The translations under genes and the position numbers were made by a program. Below, one piece after another: positions 33,925-46,045 of a stretch of 64,000 nt of DNA. The notes beneath the pieces were generated by a model that was given only the letters and a program-made list of their open reading frames with translations, was not told the origin of the DNA and did not search any database. How positions within the stretch are numbered: the stretch's first letter is position 1; each line of letters begins with the position of its first letter. Source of the stretch: Ceratotherium simum simum (lineage: Eukaryota > Chordata > Mammalia > Perissodactyla > Rhinocerotidae); NCBI RefSeq assembly GCF_000283155.1, contig NW_004454178.1, positions 22,889,191-22,953,190 of the forward strand, in the 5' to 3' direction.

Positions 33925-34055
33925 TTCTCACTCATCAGATTGGCAAAAATTCACAAGGTTGACAACACACTCTGTTGGCAAGGTTATAGGAAACAGACAT
34001 TTTCATACATTGCTGGTGGGAACGCAAACATGGTGTGACCCCTATGAAAAGGAAT
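33925..34055 (+). mobile_element. L1 ORF2 fragment
   Basis: ATCAGATTGGCAAAAATTCA, CATACATTGCTGGTGGGAAC and the adjacent text match the end of L1 ORF2. Both ends are truncated. Confidence 0.78.
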
Positions 34056-34200
34056 AAATATGTGTATGTGTATTCCTTCCTAGCTTTGTCAGCTGAAAGG
34101 GTCAAGGGTCAAGAGGCAAAGACACCCCCATGGCAATGTGAACACGTGATGCTCAGATCTTGGTCTCTAATACCATTCTCCATTAAAAGAAATCAAACTT

Positions 34201-34397
34201 TGGGGCTGGCCCAGTGGTGTAGCAGTTGAGTTCGTATGCTCTGCTCCACTTCAGCAGCCTGGGGTTCACGGGTTAGGATCCTGAGCACAGAGCTACATGC
34301 TGCTCATCAAGCCATGCTGTGGTGGCATCCCATATTTAAAATAGAGGAAGATTGGCGCAGATGTTAGCTCAGGGACAACCTTCCTCACCAAAAAAAA
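34201..34397 (+). mobile_element. ERE SINE, 3'-shortened
   Basis: The head GGGGCTGGCCCAGTGG, CCATGCTGTGGTGGC and a single AGGAAGATTGGCGCAG tail module end in an A run. A 13-bp duplication, AGAARTCAAACTT, with one difference, flanks it (34188-34200 and 34398-34410). The second tail module is absent, which makes this a short variant of the long type. Confidence 0.95.
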
Positions 34398-34494
34398 AGA
34401 AGTCAAACTTCTCAAAGAAATGGATGATTCCAGGGCTGTAGTAGGGTAGCTACGAGATAAGCCTGGACTGTCTTCCTGTACATACACTAGGGAA

Positions 34495-34842
34495 ATGCTT
34501 AAAAAAATGATGGAGACTTGTTACAAGGATACAGGAGCCAGCTTGAAGGGGTTCCCACTGGTCAAATCTGGGACAACATTAGTACCCAAATATTTAAGTA
34601 CATTAAATAATTATAAACCATTGAAAGACAGAAGAGTTCATGAGTCCTTTCTGATGTGTGTGTGTGGTCGTGTGAGAGAGAGGAAAAAACAGAGACAGAG
34701 AGAGAGACACAGACAGAGAGAAAGAGATAGCACAACATGGGAGGTCTCTTGCTCACAGTAAAATGCTGAGACCCAACTGGTGACGGTGGAGAGAGTGCTG
34801 GATTGGAAAATCATTTTGCAATCATCATGGTAAAGATTGGAT
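34495..34842 (+). repeat. Unnamed dispersed repeat, copy 1 (L1 3'-UTR-like)
   Basis: GAAGGGGTTCCCACTGG, CAAATCTGGGACAACATT and AGTAAAATGCTGAGACCC recur in altered form at 51060-51500. Between those blocks this copy has a GA-rich simple repeat. I suspect it comes from the 3' UTR of an old L1 subfamily, since the other copy follows an L1 body, but I cannot name it. Confidence 0.5.
34660..34730. repeat. GA-rich simple repeat
   Basis: Imperfect AGAGA/GACAGA units (CAGAGACAGAGAGAGAGAC) follow a short GTGT run. Confidence 0.85.
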
Positions 34843-36548
34843 CAGACAGGAATCAACAATGGATGCTAAACCCAAGGCAAAATTTTGATGAGGAGCAGGA
34901 TATTCTGTGAATATTGACAAACTGATTCTACGGTTTATATAGAAATTCAAAAGACCCAGAATAGCCAACACAATATTGAAGAAGAAGAACAAAGTTGGAG
35001 GGCTGATACTACCCAACCTCAATATTTCCTATAAAGCTACAGTAATCAAGACAGTGTGGTATTGGTGAAAGAACAAACAAATAGATCAATGGAACAGAAT
35101 AGAGAGCCCAGAAATAGACCCACATCAATATAGGCAACTAATCTTTGACAAAGGAGCCAAGGAAACTCAATGGAGAAAGGATAGTCTTTTCAACAAATGA
35201 TACTGGAATGACTGGACAACATATACAAAATGATGAATCTAGACACAGATCTTGCACCAAAATGGATCATAGACCTAAATGTAAAATGCAAAACTATAAA
35301 ACTTCTAAAAGATAACATATGAGAAAATCTAGGTCATCTTGGGTTTGGCGATGAGTTTTTAGATACAACACTAAAAGTTCGATTCATGAAAAAAAATTGA
35401 TAAGTTGGACTTCATTAAAATTAAAAACTTCTGCTCTGTGAAAGACTGTTAAGAGAACGAAAATACAAGCCACAGACTGTTAGAAAATCTTTGCAGGACG
35501 CATATCTGATAAAGGTCTGGTATCCAAAAAATAGAAAGAACTTTTAAAATTCAACAATAAGAAAAAAAATTGTTTTAAATGGGCAAAAGATCTGAACAGA
35601 TACCTCACCAAAAGGATATACAGATAGCAAATAAGCATATTAAAGTATGTTCAACATCATAGGTCATTAGGGAACTGCATATTAAAACAACAACGAGATA
35701 CCACTTCATACCTATTAGAATGACTACGCTCCAAAAACACGACAACAGCAAATGTTGGTGAGGATGTGAAGCAACAGGAACTCTCACTCCTTGTTGGTGG
35801 GAATGCAAAATGGCACAGCCACTTTGGAAGACAACTTGAGAGTTTCTTACAAAGCTGAACATACTCTTACCATATGATCCAACAATCACACTCCTAGGTA
35901 TTTACTCAGTTAAGTTGAAAACATATAAATATAAAAATCTGCGCACAAATTTTTTTAGTAGCTTTACCCATAATTGCTAAAAACTGGAAGCAACAGAGAT
36001 GTCCTTCAACAAGTGAATGGCTAACCAAACCGTGGTGCATCTGTACAATGGAATATTATCAGCAATAAAAAGAAATGTGCTAACAAGCCTCAGAAAGAGA
36101 TGAAGGAAACTTAGATATGTATTTCTAAGTAAAAGAAGGCAGTCTGAAAAGGCTACATACTGTATGATTCCAACTATATGACATTGTGGAAAGGCAAAAC
36201 CATAGAGACAGTAAAAAGATCAGCAGTTCCCAGGAATGGGGGAATAAATAGGCAAAGCGTAGAGTATTTTGGGGGCAGCAGAACTTTCTGTATGATACCG
36301 TGCTGGTGGACACATGACATTACACATTTGTAAAAACCCATAAAACTGTACAACATGAAGAGAGAGCCTTAATGTAAACTATGGGCATTAATTAATAATA
36401 ATGTATCAGTATTGAAATATCAATTGAAACAAATACTACACTAACGCAAGATGTTAATAATAAGGGGAACTTGCAGGGGGTGGTGGGCGGGATATGAGAA
36501 TTCTCTGTACTATCTGCTCAAAAATAAAGTCTATTAACTTAAAAAAAA
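34843..36548 (+). mobile_element. 5'-truncated L1, ORF2 3' half plus 3' UTR
   Basis: AATATTGACAAACTGATTCT, AGACAGTGTGGTATTGGTGA, GGAGAAAGGATAGTCTTTTC and TACCACTTCATACCTATTAG are followed by the AATAAAGTCTATTAACTT tail and an A run. They give a continuous L1 from mid-ORF2 to poly(A). It is the best preserved L1 here, but stops and frameshifts leave no ORF2 frame longer than about 90 codons. Confidence 0.92.
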
Positions 36549-36715
36549 GATTTAAAAAATCAATCAGGCTCACAGTAGGTAATCTGTGCAGCCATAATGT
36601 CAATTTATTATTTTACAATGATGAATAGTTATTAAATTGAACGATATAATGAATCATGAAATAAATATCAGGAAGATATTCTCTCTCTGGGCAGATCTGC
36701 ATAATAAATGAATCA

Positions 36716-36770
36716 GAACAGAAAGAAAGAAAGGAAGGAAGGAAGAGAGAGGGAGGGAGGAAGGGAGGTG
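36716..36770. repeat. Purine (GAAA/GGAA/GGGA) simple repeat
   Basis: CAGAAAGAAAGAAAGGAAGG grades into GGGAGGGAGGAAGGGAGG. It is pure purine on the plus strand. Confidence 0.92.
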
Positions 36771-37397
36771 GGCCGGTACCTGGGAAAGCCTGGAGACTGT
36801 CCTCTAGCTGCACCCTCAACAAGCCATGCCCAGGCCAGGCTGTGGTGGTTCAGCCCAGAAGCCACTCCGCGAAATAATGCCTAGCGAGACGAAGGCGCAC
36901 ATGTTCCTGGGGTCTTAATGGACCTCTGTGATAAACCCAAGGACCCAAAAGAGCCACCCTAGAAAGCGGACACAAACCAGGAGCAGGACTTTCTCTCGTT
37001 TGGGGTTTTCCTGCCCTGAGTCCATAGACCCTGAAGTTCACAGTGACCAAGAACATGTTAAAAAAACGTGTGCCTGAGTGAATGTGTCTTTATCTGGAGA
37101 GAGCGTCTATGGCTCCCTTCAGGTTTTCACAGGGGTTCTTAACACTCCCACATTTACCTCTGCTTCATTCTTGGACTTGTACAAACGAGCAAATCCCTTA
37201 TTCATAGCCCTGGTCCAGAATGACATGAACCCATGGAAACTACGCACAGGTGAGCAAGAGCTCTCAGTGGGAGCACAGGAAGGGATCAAGGCTATTTCTG
37301 GGCCTTTTCTGTAAGCAACAAAGACATTTGGGGCCATTTGTGGGTGATTCTACTAAGAAGTACCAGCACATTGTACAACACGTAGTATCCCACTTGC
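36771..37397. other. Anonymous DNA
   Basis: No repeat family or exon is recognised. Open frames of 60-78 codons overlap on both strands without a domain. Confidence 0.4.
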
Positions 37398-37409
37398 ATG
37401 CAGATTTTA

Positions 37410-37809
37410 GCCAGCCCTGGTGGTCTAGTGGTTAAGATGCAACACTCTAACCTCCACAGCCCTGTCAGGGAACCACACCACCCGTCTGGTGGTTGTCATA
37501 CTGTGGCACATGCATATTGTCGTGATGCTGAAAGCTACGCCAGCAGTACTTCAGATACCAGCAGGGTCACCATGGTCGACAGCTTTCAGCGGAGCTTCCA
37601 AACTAAGACAGACTAGGAAGAAGGACCTGGCCACCCACTTCTGAAAAAAATGGCCATGAAAACCCTGTGAATAGCAGTGAAGCATTGTCTGCTACAGCGC
37701 CAGAAGATAAGAGGATGGTGCAAAAAGTCCAGGCAGGGTTCTGCTCTGATGTCCACAGGGTCGCTAGGAGTTGGAAATGACTCGATGGCACTACAACAAC
37801 AACAAAAAT
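37410..37809 (+). mobile_element. 400-bp tRNA-derived SINE, not an ERE
   Basis: The head CCCTGGTGGTCTAGTGGTTA is tRNA-like (A-box region), followed by GTCAGGGAACCACACC. The body runs through AGCTTTCAGCGGAGCTTCC and AAGAAGGACCTGGCCACCC. The tail CACAGGGTCGCTAGGAGT, AATGACTCGATGGCACT and (CAA)n resembles RTE-type LINE 3' ends used by other mammalian SINEs. Flanks ATGCAGATTTTA (37398-37409) and ACGCAAGTTTTA (37810-37821) look like a diverged duplication. No other copy is present in this window. Confidence 0.8.
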
Positions 37810-37910
37810 ACGCAAGTTTTACCGCATACATACTCTACCGTGGGCACCTGTTTCTAGAACCAAGATTCAGTGTTCTGAGCTCACCTTTTCTCGTTATTAT
37901 TTCTTTTTCT

Positions 37911-38151
37911 TTCTTTTTTTTTTGTGTGTGTGAGGAAGGTCAGCCCTGAGCTAACACCCATTCCAATCCTCCTCTTTCTGCTGAGGAAGACTGGCCCTGG
38001 GCTAACAACTGTGCCCATCTTCCTCCACTTTATATGGGACACCGCCACAGCATGGCCTGACAAGCAGTGCATCGGTGCGCACCCTGGATCCGAACCTGGG
38101 CCGCCAGCAGTGGAGCACACGCACTTAACCGCTACGCCACCGGGCTGGCCC
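37911..38151 (-). mobile_element. ERE SINE, long type
   Basis: On the minus strand it has GGCCAGCCCGGTGGCGTAGC, a B box variant GGTTCGGATCC, CCATGCTGTGGCGG and two tail modules, ending in a T-rich (reversed A) run. CTTTTTC occurs at both flanks (37903-37909 and 38155-38161). It sits only about 100 bp from the non-ERE SINE. Confidence 0.94.
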
Positions 38152-38849
38152 TGCCTTTTTCCATTTTTAATTCCTGGTAAGAATGAAAACTTTTGAGATG
38201 ACAGTTCTGATGTTGAAATCAACTTATTTTTAGGAATTGGGTTACAGAATTTTTTATCTGGGCTATTTCATAAAATTGTAGTGTTTTAATCTCTAAAAGA
38301 TCTTTAGGAAGCCACGCTTTGCTGAGGAATATATATATTTCAGAAAAGGGATAAATCACTTTCTAGGCAAAGGTGTCCTTGTCATAAAGCCGTGGCAAAG
38401 AATGGTCTAGACACGGTGAGCCTCCTTCCCTTGCTCAGAGATTGGAAGGAGCCTGGCCTGCGTTACTTCTTCAGCTTTGCTGACACACGTTGACTTTGCT
38501 CCTCTGCGCACTTACCCTACGGAGCAGACTTTCTTCTTTAGCTGAACATGTGCCAAGCGTGACTGATTAACAGAGTCTTAGCAGGGTTGACTCCTGATCA
38601 TATCTTGCGTTTGCTCCTAGAACTTCAATGTGATAACAAGGATATTTGCTTTGCATAGTTACTTGCATAGCCAATGATTAACTTTTACATTGCATAAGAA
38701 AAGTGCTTGCTAGAACCAGGGCTGGGCCTCACACTTTTAAGGTGGAAGGGATGTGATAACCTTCCTCCAACATATCCAGGGAATTCAGGGTTTAGCTGCT
38801 CTTGGTCAAAGGTGGACCAAGCCCCTCTGTTCAGTGTCTATTGCAAGTT
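38152..38849. other. Anonymous DNA
   Basis: No repeat family, exon or site is recognised. Confidence 0.4.
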
Positions 38850-39411
38850 ATCCATAACAAGTGATCATACATTTAGCAGCTCAAAAAAAACATACCTTTA
38901 TTGTCTCACAGTTTCTGTAGGTCAGGAGTCTGGGCACGGCTTACCTGGGTCCTGTGCTCTGGGTCTCATAAGGCTGTAATCAAGGTGTTGGTGGGGGTTG
39001 GAGTCTCATCCAAAGGTTTGACTGGGGAAGGATCCCCTCCCTTGCTCACGTGGTTGTTGGCAAGAATCAGTTCTTTGCAAGTTGTTGGACTCTTGGTTTC
39101 TTTCTGGCTGTTGACTAGAGGTAGCCCTCAGATCCTTGCCACATAGGCCTCTCCATACGGCTCTTGCTCAAAGGCAGCAAGGGAGAGTGGAAACAGAGCA
39201 AATCTGTTAGCAAGACCAAAGTTACAGTCTCTTGTAACCCAATTGCAAAAATGACATCCCATCGTTTTAGCTGTATTCTATTGGTTATATATAAGTCACT
39301 AAGTCCAGCCCACACTCAGGAGGAGGGAATTACACAAGGGTGTGAATATGAGGAGGTGGGGATCATCCTGGGTCATCTGAATCACATCCTCCAAAATGGT
39401 ATCTATTTACA
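38850..39411 (-). mobile_element. MLT1-type MaLR LTR
   Basis: TTATTGTCTCACAGTTTCTG, TAGGTCAGGAGTCTGGGCAC, GGCCTCTCCATACGG, AATGACATCCCATCG and GTGAATATGAGGAGGTGGGG are reversed MaLR LTR text of the same kind as 9566-10102. Confidence 0.88.
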
Positions 39412-41000
39412 AAGAACCTATAAGTTTCAAAGTTCTTAAAACTTGCCCTTTGGCCTAGGATGTCTCTGTCCAAGGCCAGGATACAAGAAATAGCAGTGAG
39501 AGCTGAGGCAGCCACGGAGATGAGCAGCCGAAATCTCCTACCACAGGGAACATAGTTGACTGATGGCCCAGATGCCGCCTCTCTGGATCCACCACCACGT
39601 TCTTATAGAGGACACACTTCCCGCAAGCTGCTCCCACTTAAGGCCTGATTGCTGTGGGGCTGTGAACGCAAGCCCGTTCCTGCCAGATGTGCAGCTCTTA
39701 TAAGAGGTGACCTTTGGCTCAAAGACTCCCCATTCCTACAAGGACACTGCAGCTGGAGACTCCTCCTACCCTATCCTCCTTCCTTCCCTTTCTCCTTCCA
39801 CGGGGGTAAGAGCCTCACAGTGGTCTCCAGGCTCTCCCTGCCTCCTCCGGGCCCCTCGCCTTATCCTTCACGGCGTACCCCACAATGAATCCTGCACGTG
39901 TCTAATCCGACTCTGGCATTAGCCTCTTGCATGACTCAATCTAACTCAAAGATCTGAGCGAGAAAGAAAGAAGAACAGTTTTAATATTTAGGGCCCAGAA
40001 TATTTGGGGCTTGATGCAATCTTACTGGGTATAGTGCTGAGGGAAGAGGAATTTTCCTACCCACCCGGTCTAGAAGATTCCCTGCAATCTGTGGAAACCC
40101 ACAGGGACCCACGCAGCAGTGGCTAGAGCAGTGGTTGCAGTCCAGGCCATGTCTCTGTCGACGTCCCAAGTCCAGAGGAAGTGACTCCTGGACTTGCCTT
40201 TCATGGACCACAGCAATTGGGGCCCAGGGAGAGCCGAGGGGCTATGGCAGAACCTCCTATCCATGGGGTTATCTGCACACGTTTCCTGGCTAGCCAAGGT
40301 GGGAAGAGCAAGCACTTTACCACAGGGCTACAACACTTTTAGATGTCATAACAATCTTGCTTCAGGGCCCTTCTCAGTCTCTTGAACCCCCCTCCAGCTC
40401 CCCTTTCAACACAGCCTTAACCAGAGATCACCAGATGGAGCCATCTCCTTCTCACTCTGTGATAACCATGGGTATCTCTCTGTCCCAGGTGCAATGACTC
40501 CGTACCTGGCACACTAGTCTTCAGGTGCACAATCTTCAGTGGGCCATGAAGAGATATAGGGCCAGTCTGGAATAGCTGCCATCCTGGCCAGTACGGGGGG
40601 AGGACTCTGAGCCAAGGGCATGTCCAATTTCCTGTTCCATTGACTCAGGTCCAGAGCCACTAGACCCAACCTCAGGATGAAAGGGTCCCTTTATTAGCCA
40701 CATCAGGGACAGCAGAGCCTTGGCATGGTATTTTGGGTTTCACTATAAGGGTGACTTTGTACCCCAAGCTTGTGCAAACTGTTCATACTAGTTACAATGG
40801 CATTCTTTGGCTTTTGCCTAATAGATAGATCTCCAAGGTTAACAATGAAGCTCACTGTCTTATTCATATTTGTCTCTGACCACGTGCTGGAAGGGCATAG
40901 AGCCAGTGTTCTCGCATGCTACCTGCTAGCCATCCTTCTAAAGAAAGACTATTGGGGTGCTGGAGAAGTACTTAGATTATGGACTCCAGCTGCAGCCTCT
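39412..41000 (-). other. Unassigned DNA beside an LTR, possible ERV internal remnant
   Basis: I cannot name this stretch. It lies on the side of the minus-strand LTR where an internal region would be expected. It has several 60-80-codon frames without stops in the minus direction, and an AATAAA-like site in reverse near 40690. I see no reverse transcriptase, integrase or protease motif, so the ERV reading is a guess. Confidence 0.25.
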
Positions 41001-41324
41001 AGCCCTCAGCTTTAATCCAAACCAGGGCTTTCAGGCCAAGTGTCTAAGACGTCTGACTTGACCTCTTTTCATAATTCCATGGTTAAAGTTAATTCTTTTC
41101 AGCCCAACTCAAAATGGTAATAAACAAGAATTCCTACTATATTTCGTGTTTAAACAACTTGAAAAATAAATTACATTTATCTATTACAAAACAACAGAGG
41201 AAAGAAAAACCCTTCTAAGAATTTTAAATGAATTGGCTAATGAGGTGTCGGCTCTTCAACTTGGATCTTACTTCTCAGGAATATGTTACCCTGTAAAACC
41301 TGAGTCATAATTCTGAATCAATTC

Positions 41325-41430
41325 GTGTAGGCATTCAACAAATATTTACCGACACTTGCCGCATTCCAGGTTCTGGGATACAGTGGTAGGAAAAGAAAAA
41401 CACAAAATCCTAGAAGCCTAGAGCCACGAA
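41325..41430 (-). mobile_element. L2 3'-end fragment
   Basis: GCATTCAACAAATATTTACC, GCATTCCAGGTTCTGGGATA and the following text match the reversed L2 3' end. Confidence 0.72.
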
Positions 41431-41544
41431 AATCATAGGAGCAAAGACTTGGTGTGGACTGAGTTAGAAAGCTCAAGTTACGTTCGGGGATTTTGAAAGG
41501 ACTTGTTAATATAGGTTAATAATATTTCCTTAAAAATACTTTTT

Positions 41545-41780
41545 AGGGGCCGGCCCCGTGGCTTAGCGGTTAAGTGCGCGCGCTCCGCTGCTGGCGGCCC
41601 GGGTTCGGATCCCGGGCGCGCACTGACGCACCGCTCATCAGGCCATGCTGTGGCGGCGTCTCATATAAAGTAGAGGAAGATGAGCACAGATGTTAGCCCA
41701 GGGCCAGTCTTCCTCAGCAAAAAGAGGAAGATTGGCATGGATGTTAGCTCAGGGCTGATCATCCTCACACACACACAAAA
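41545..41780 (+). mobile_element. ERE SINE, best-preserved long type
   Basis: GGGGCCGGCCCCGTGGC, an A box TGGCTTAGCGG (41559-41569), a B box GGTTCGGATCC (41602-41612) and two complete AGGAAGAT/TCAGGGC tail modules end in a CA/A-rich tail. A perfect 12-bp duplication, AAAATACTTTTT, flanks it (41533-41544 and 41781-41792). Many CpGs are retained, so this is likely one of the youngest insertions in the window. Confidence 0.98.
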
Positions 41781-41792
41781 AAAATACTTTTT

Positions 41793-42785
41793 GGATTGGC
41801 AGTAATGCATTTCTGATGATACAAGAGACTTCCAAATAGGACATAGAATAGGAAGGGTCTACTACGCGAATATCTCCTGTTAAATATTCTAGGAGAATTA
41901 CCCTTCCACCTACCCCTCAGTTTTATTTACAAATGAAATAAGTAAGGCTGAAAATACCAGGAGAGTGGAAGGAATTGCTAACATTGTCTTTTCAGATGTA
42001 GCCCAGATGCCTGGGGTGGTTAAGCTCTGAGTTAGCACCAGTCAACTCACCCAGCAGCTTGCTGTGCTGATGAAAACCCAGAGTGATGGAATCCTTTCAC
42101 ATATGACATGGTGGCAGAGACCATGGGTCACTCACCCGACTTCTATTCCCATCCCTTCTCCCTGCCTGCCTCTACCATACAGTCCCTAAGCAGTGCTGGC
42201 TTCACAGGTGTGCGGTCACACAGGGGCCCTGAGAAGGGGGCCCTGCCTGGGGTTTAGTTCTCTGTGGTCATTATCTTAAAATTCTTAATAATTTTCTCTT
42301 TGCATTCTTTTTTTATGAGTGAAGTCAGACAGAACACTGGAGCATGCACCAGGGGCTCAGAGCCTCAGATCACCTCCCCTACCTCCCCCAGTCCACCACC
42401 TGCCACAACACACTCTCAGCCACCTTCTCCCCACACCCAGCAACTGCAACTGGGGACCTGGGCAGGCGTGGGAAGGGTCAGCAGGTCCACCTCATACACT
42501 GAGTCAGGGGACAGGGCCCGGCACTGGTGAGCATCCACACTTACTCCACGAGCATCCTCATCTCCGACGTTAAACAGCAAACTGAAAACTCACAGCAGGT
42601 ATAGAGACTATAGAAGAAAGGAAAAGATTTTCCCTTACTTTTTGAACAAGAAACCTTGGATTTTCATTTGGCATGGGGCCCTGTAAATAAGCCGGCTCTG
42701 GACTTTAGTGCCCCAAACTCTATTTCCTAGTCTCCCTCACACCTTAGAGGCCACCAGCCCGTGGAACAGATCTAGTCAACATGCC
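41793..42785. other. Anonymous DNA
   Basis: The halves GGGGGCCCTGCCTGGGGTTT (near 42237) and GGGGCCCTGTAAATAAGCCG (near 42675) resemble arms of a known but unnamed repeat, too diverged to call. No exon is recognised. Confidence 0.35.
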
Positions 42786-42789
42786 GACT

Positions 42790-42900
42790 TGCAGAATGTA
42801 GCTCCTTGAGAGCTAGAAATGTTTGTCTTATTCACTGTTAATTTCCCAGTATAGAACAAAACACAGGTGTTCAGTAAAACTTGATAGAATTAACTAATTA
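42790..42900 (+). mobile_element. L2 3'-end fragment
   Basis: GTAGCTCCTTGAGAGCTAGA, AATGTTTGTCTTATTCACTG and GTGTTCAGTAAAACTTGATA fit the L2 3' end. Confidence 0.7.
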
Positions 42901-42904
42901 CTGC

Positions 42905-44360
42905 CCATTATGTATTTGTGTGCTTTCTAATCATCTTATTCAAGGGCTTGCATTGTTTTTTCTTTTTGATCTGGCCAATCATGAGAATGGCCTGTTTTCT
43001 TCCAATGGAGCTTTCAGTAGGTTCTCCCTTTAACCCTCATAACACTTTCTATAGCACACAGCTGTGTTCAGTACCCAACGGTTCATGTGACAGATGCTTT
43101 TGGATTTGAAAAACTAACCTAATCAAGAGTGAATTTTTTTAATGATTTTTGCCTCAAATTTGCATTGATGGTAATATTGCACATTATATTTACGTATATA
43201 TGTATCTCTGTGTATATATTTAGCTCATATATCTTTGCCCGTTCTTTATTGGAACTTCTTTGTGCTTTTGATGGATTCCTCATTAATATCACATAGCTGA
43301 ATTTTGATTGTTTTATGCCCAATGTGAAAATCTTTGTCTTTCAACCAGACAATTTAACCAATTTGCATTTATTATGGATACATTCGTTGTGTGCGTGTCC
43401 TAGTTGCTGGATTTTTTTTTTTAATTGTCATTTTTTTATTCTTGACTTTTGATGAATTGTTCAAGCTTTTTGATATGGAGTTTTGCTTATTTTTTCTATA
43501 GTTTTATGAAAGTGGTAGGTCCTGTATGTTTTCTGGACTTATTTTTTTATAAATATGTATATAAAGTCTCCCTTTTTTTAATGTCAAGAATTAAATATCA
43601 ATAACTTCCTCTCTTCAAAAGACAGGATCTTTCTCATGCTTTTGGTTCCTCATTTTCTCCTCCCACCACATTCTTTGCTGGCCCTACCCCAGGTTCCATG
43701 GAAATCATCTGATCTTTACTTTAACACTGATCCTTCTTTATTAAGAAGCCTTCCTTAAAAATTGCATTAACTGTCATCACTACATTATTGAAAAACTTTT
43801 AGATATTTATCAATGAGATGAGTTTCCTTGTTTACACTGTTTCTTTAATAGTCTATTTCTTCTCCTGTGACATTTTTATTCTGATTTATTTTTCATTCTG
43901 CTTTATTACTTCCTTGAATAATCTTTTTATAATGAGAAACTGTGGTGTATTTTCTGACTCCTTAAATATTTTAAAATAACTGTGCCTTCCCTGTGAACAA
44001 TAATGAGTTTGGGAATAAAATTCCAAGGTCACAATTTTTTCTCTAGAACCCTCTAAAAATCACTGTCTTTTGATTTTGTGTTGCAATTGTGAAGCTTAAC
44101 AAAAATGTTATACTTTTCATTCTAAGTAATCTCTTCTTTCCCTAACTGAAATCCAGTAGGCCCGTCTGTCTATATTTGAAACACACACAGGTCACCAAGA
44201 TATGGTAAAGTGGGCAGCTTCTTTCAATAATCCTAATAGAGGACCTTTTTATATGGACATTGCATCTCCTCTATATTATTTTAGACTTTCTTTGGTAAGC
44301 TTTTTGGGTTTTTTAGTCTTTCCTATTTTATGTCTTAAGAGAATTTCTCCACTTATTCTT
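42905..44360 (-). mobile_element. AT-rich, possible decayed L1
   Basis: The stretch is T-rich on the plus strand, with text such as TTTAACCAATTTGCATTTAT near 43351 that resembles reversed old L1. The match is weak and intermittent. No gene is visible. Confidence 0.3.
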
Positions 44361-45461
44361 CTGGATCATTAATTTGGTTTGAACAACACCCACCCCACCC
44401 TACACTCTGTCGAGACTTCCTCCTGCTTGTGGTACCTCACTTTCATTGGAGGAGTATGACGTTTATGACCAGCAATCTTAGATCCATGATCTGTCATTGT
44501 TTTCTCCTCTTCATCAGTGGAAGACTAAACTGATCCATATAGATCACCAATGTAGACCTTCTCTGTAGTTTTGCAGATCAATTTACAGTCTTACCTGGCA
44601 GTGAGGTAGATGGCTTAGGGCTCCACCTATGAGGATCCCCCAGGATGTGGTGAGTTGGAAAAGGCAGGCCAAGAGAAAGCTAACCTTTTTGAATGTGCCG
44701 GTGGGTTAGGGAGAGAATACCAGAATGTGCCACTGGGAAATAATTACATAGGTTTGTTCAGCGGCAGTTGGGTGTCAAGGTCCCAGCTGCACCTGGCTTG
44801 ATCCCTATGCCAAGTTAAGGGAGTCTATGGAGTGAATGTTTCCATCAGCAGTCTTTAGGCAGGGATTTTGTGGCACTCCAGAGACTGGTTTTCTACTCCT
44901 GGCCAACCACAGCCATCCCAGCCATTCTTCCAGCCTCCAACGGTGGGTGTGGGTGCCTGGTCCACTTAGAGCTGGAACTTCCAGGAGGCTGGAGTTAATA
45001 TGGTGCATTAAAGCTGTGGTGTGCCCATCTTTTGCTCTTCCTTGGGTTTGCTTATTGAAACCACGGTTAGTGGAAGCAACTGCCTTCTTTTCCTTCTGAC
45101 CCCACATTAGAAATCTTTGTCTCCAGTGCGGGACCCTGAAATCATTCTCAAACTGAATCTCTGTCTCCTCCTCTACCCACTCGACCCCCGCCCCCCACTG
45201 TCCCACCCTTGGTAATAGGCTTGGTATTCCTGGACCAGAGGTTCTCTGGCGGCTAATTTCTCACTTTTTAAGCAGGTTCTTCTCAGTTTGGGTGCCTTCT
45301 CTGTCCTGTTTTCTGTTTCATGTCACTCATTTCATCACTGGGCAGTTGACGGACACTTTCCATCTAACGACAAATGTCTAGCACATGTGCTGGGGCTTCC
45401 CAGTCCTGTACCTTTGGCAGACATCACTAATCGATCACTGCTTGTTTGGTGTGAGTCTAAA
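44361..45461. other. Anonymous DNA
   Basis: A 133-codon antisense frame at 44805-45206 has no domain. No repeat is recognised. Confidence 0.4.
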
Positions 45462-46012
45462 CGCGGCCTTTACTGTATCAGTGGTCTATTGCTGAGATAA
45501 CAAATTGCCACAAACTTAATAGCTTAAACAGCATAAACGTGCTAACTTAAAGTTCTGTAGGTCTGAACTCCGACATGGATCTCCTTGGGCTAAAATCTAG
45601 GTGGTGACTGGGCGGCATTCCTTTCTGGAGACTCTCGGGGAGTTTCCTTGTTTACTGTGGTTGTTGGCAGGGTTCAGTTCCATGCTGGGGTAAGACTGAA
45701 GTCTCCATTTCCTTGCTGGCTCTCAGCTGGGGGCCACCTTTAGCAACTAGAGGCCTCCCTCAGGTCCTTGCACGTAAGCCCCCACACCTCAGAACCAGCA
45801 TCAGAGTGTCAAGTCCTTCTCATGCTGCCGTCTTTCTGACCCACCTGTCTGCCTTCCTCGTCTTCTTTTAAGGACTCATGTGTTTACGTGGGACCCACAG
45901 AGACAATCCAGAATATTCTCCCAATCTCAAGCTCCTAAACTTTAATCACATCTGCAAAACCTCTTTTGCCATGTCAGGTAACCGGTTCCAGGGGACTAGG
46001 TCATGGACATGC
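45462..46012 (-). mobile_element. MLT1-type MaLR LTR
   Basis: GTCTATTGCTGAGATAACAA, ATTGCCACAAACTTAATAGC, GTTCTGTAGGTCTGAACTCC and CCAGAATATTCTCCCAATCT are reversed MLT1-type text. It is separate from the LTR at 46072, which has a different sequence. Confidence 0.85.
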
Positions 46013-46045
46013 TTACCACACAGACCAAATCCAAATTTTTTTCAG

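Noticed and set aside
42190..42760. GGGGGCCCTGCCTGGGG and GGGGCCCTGTAAATAAGCC as arms of a DNA transposon
   Set aside because: I half-recognise the text from a diverged mammalian repeat but cannot place ends or family, so it is left as anonymous DNA.
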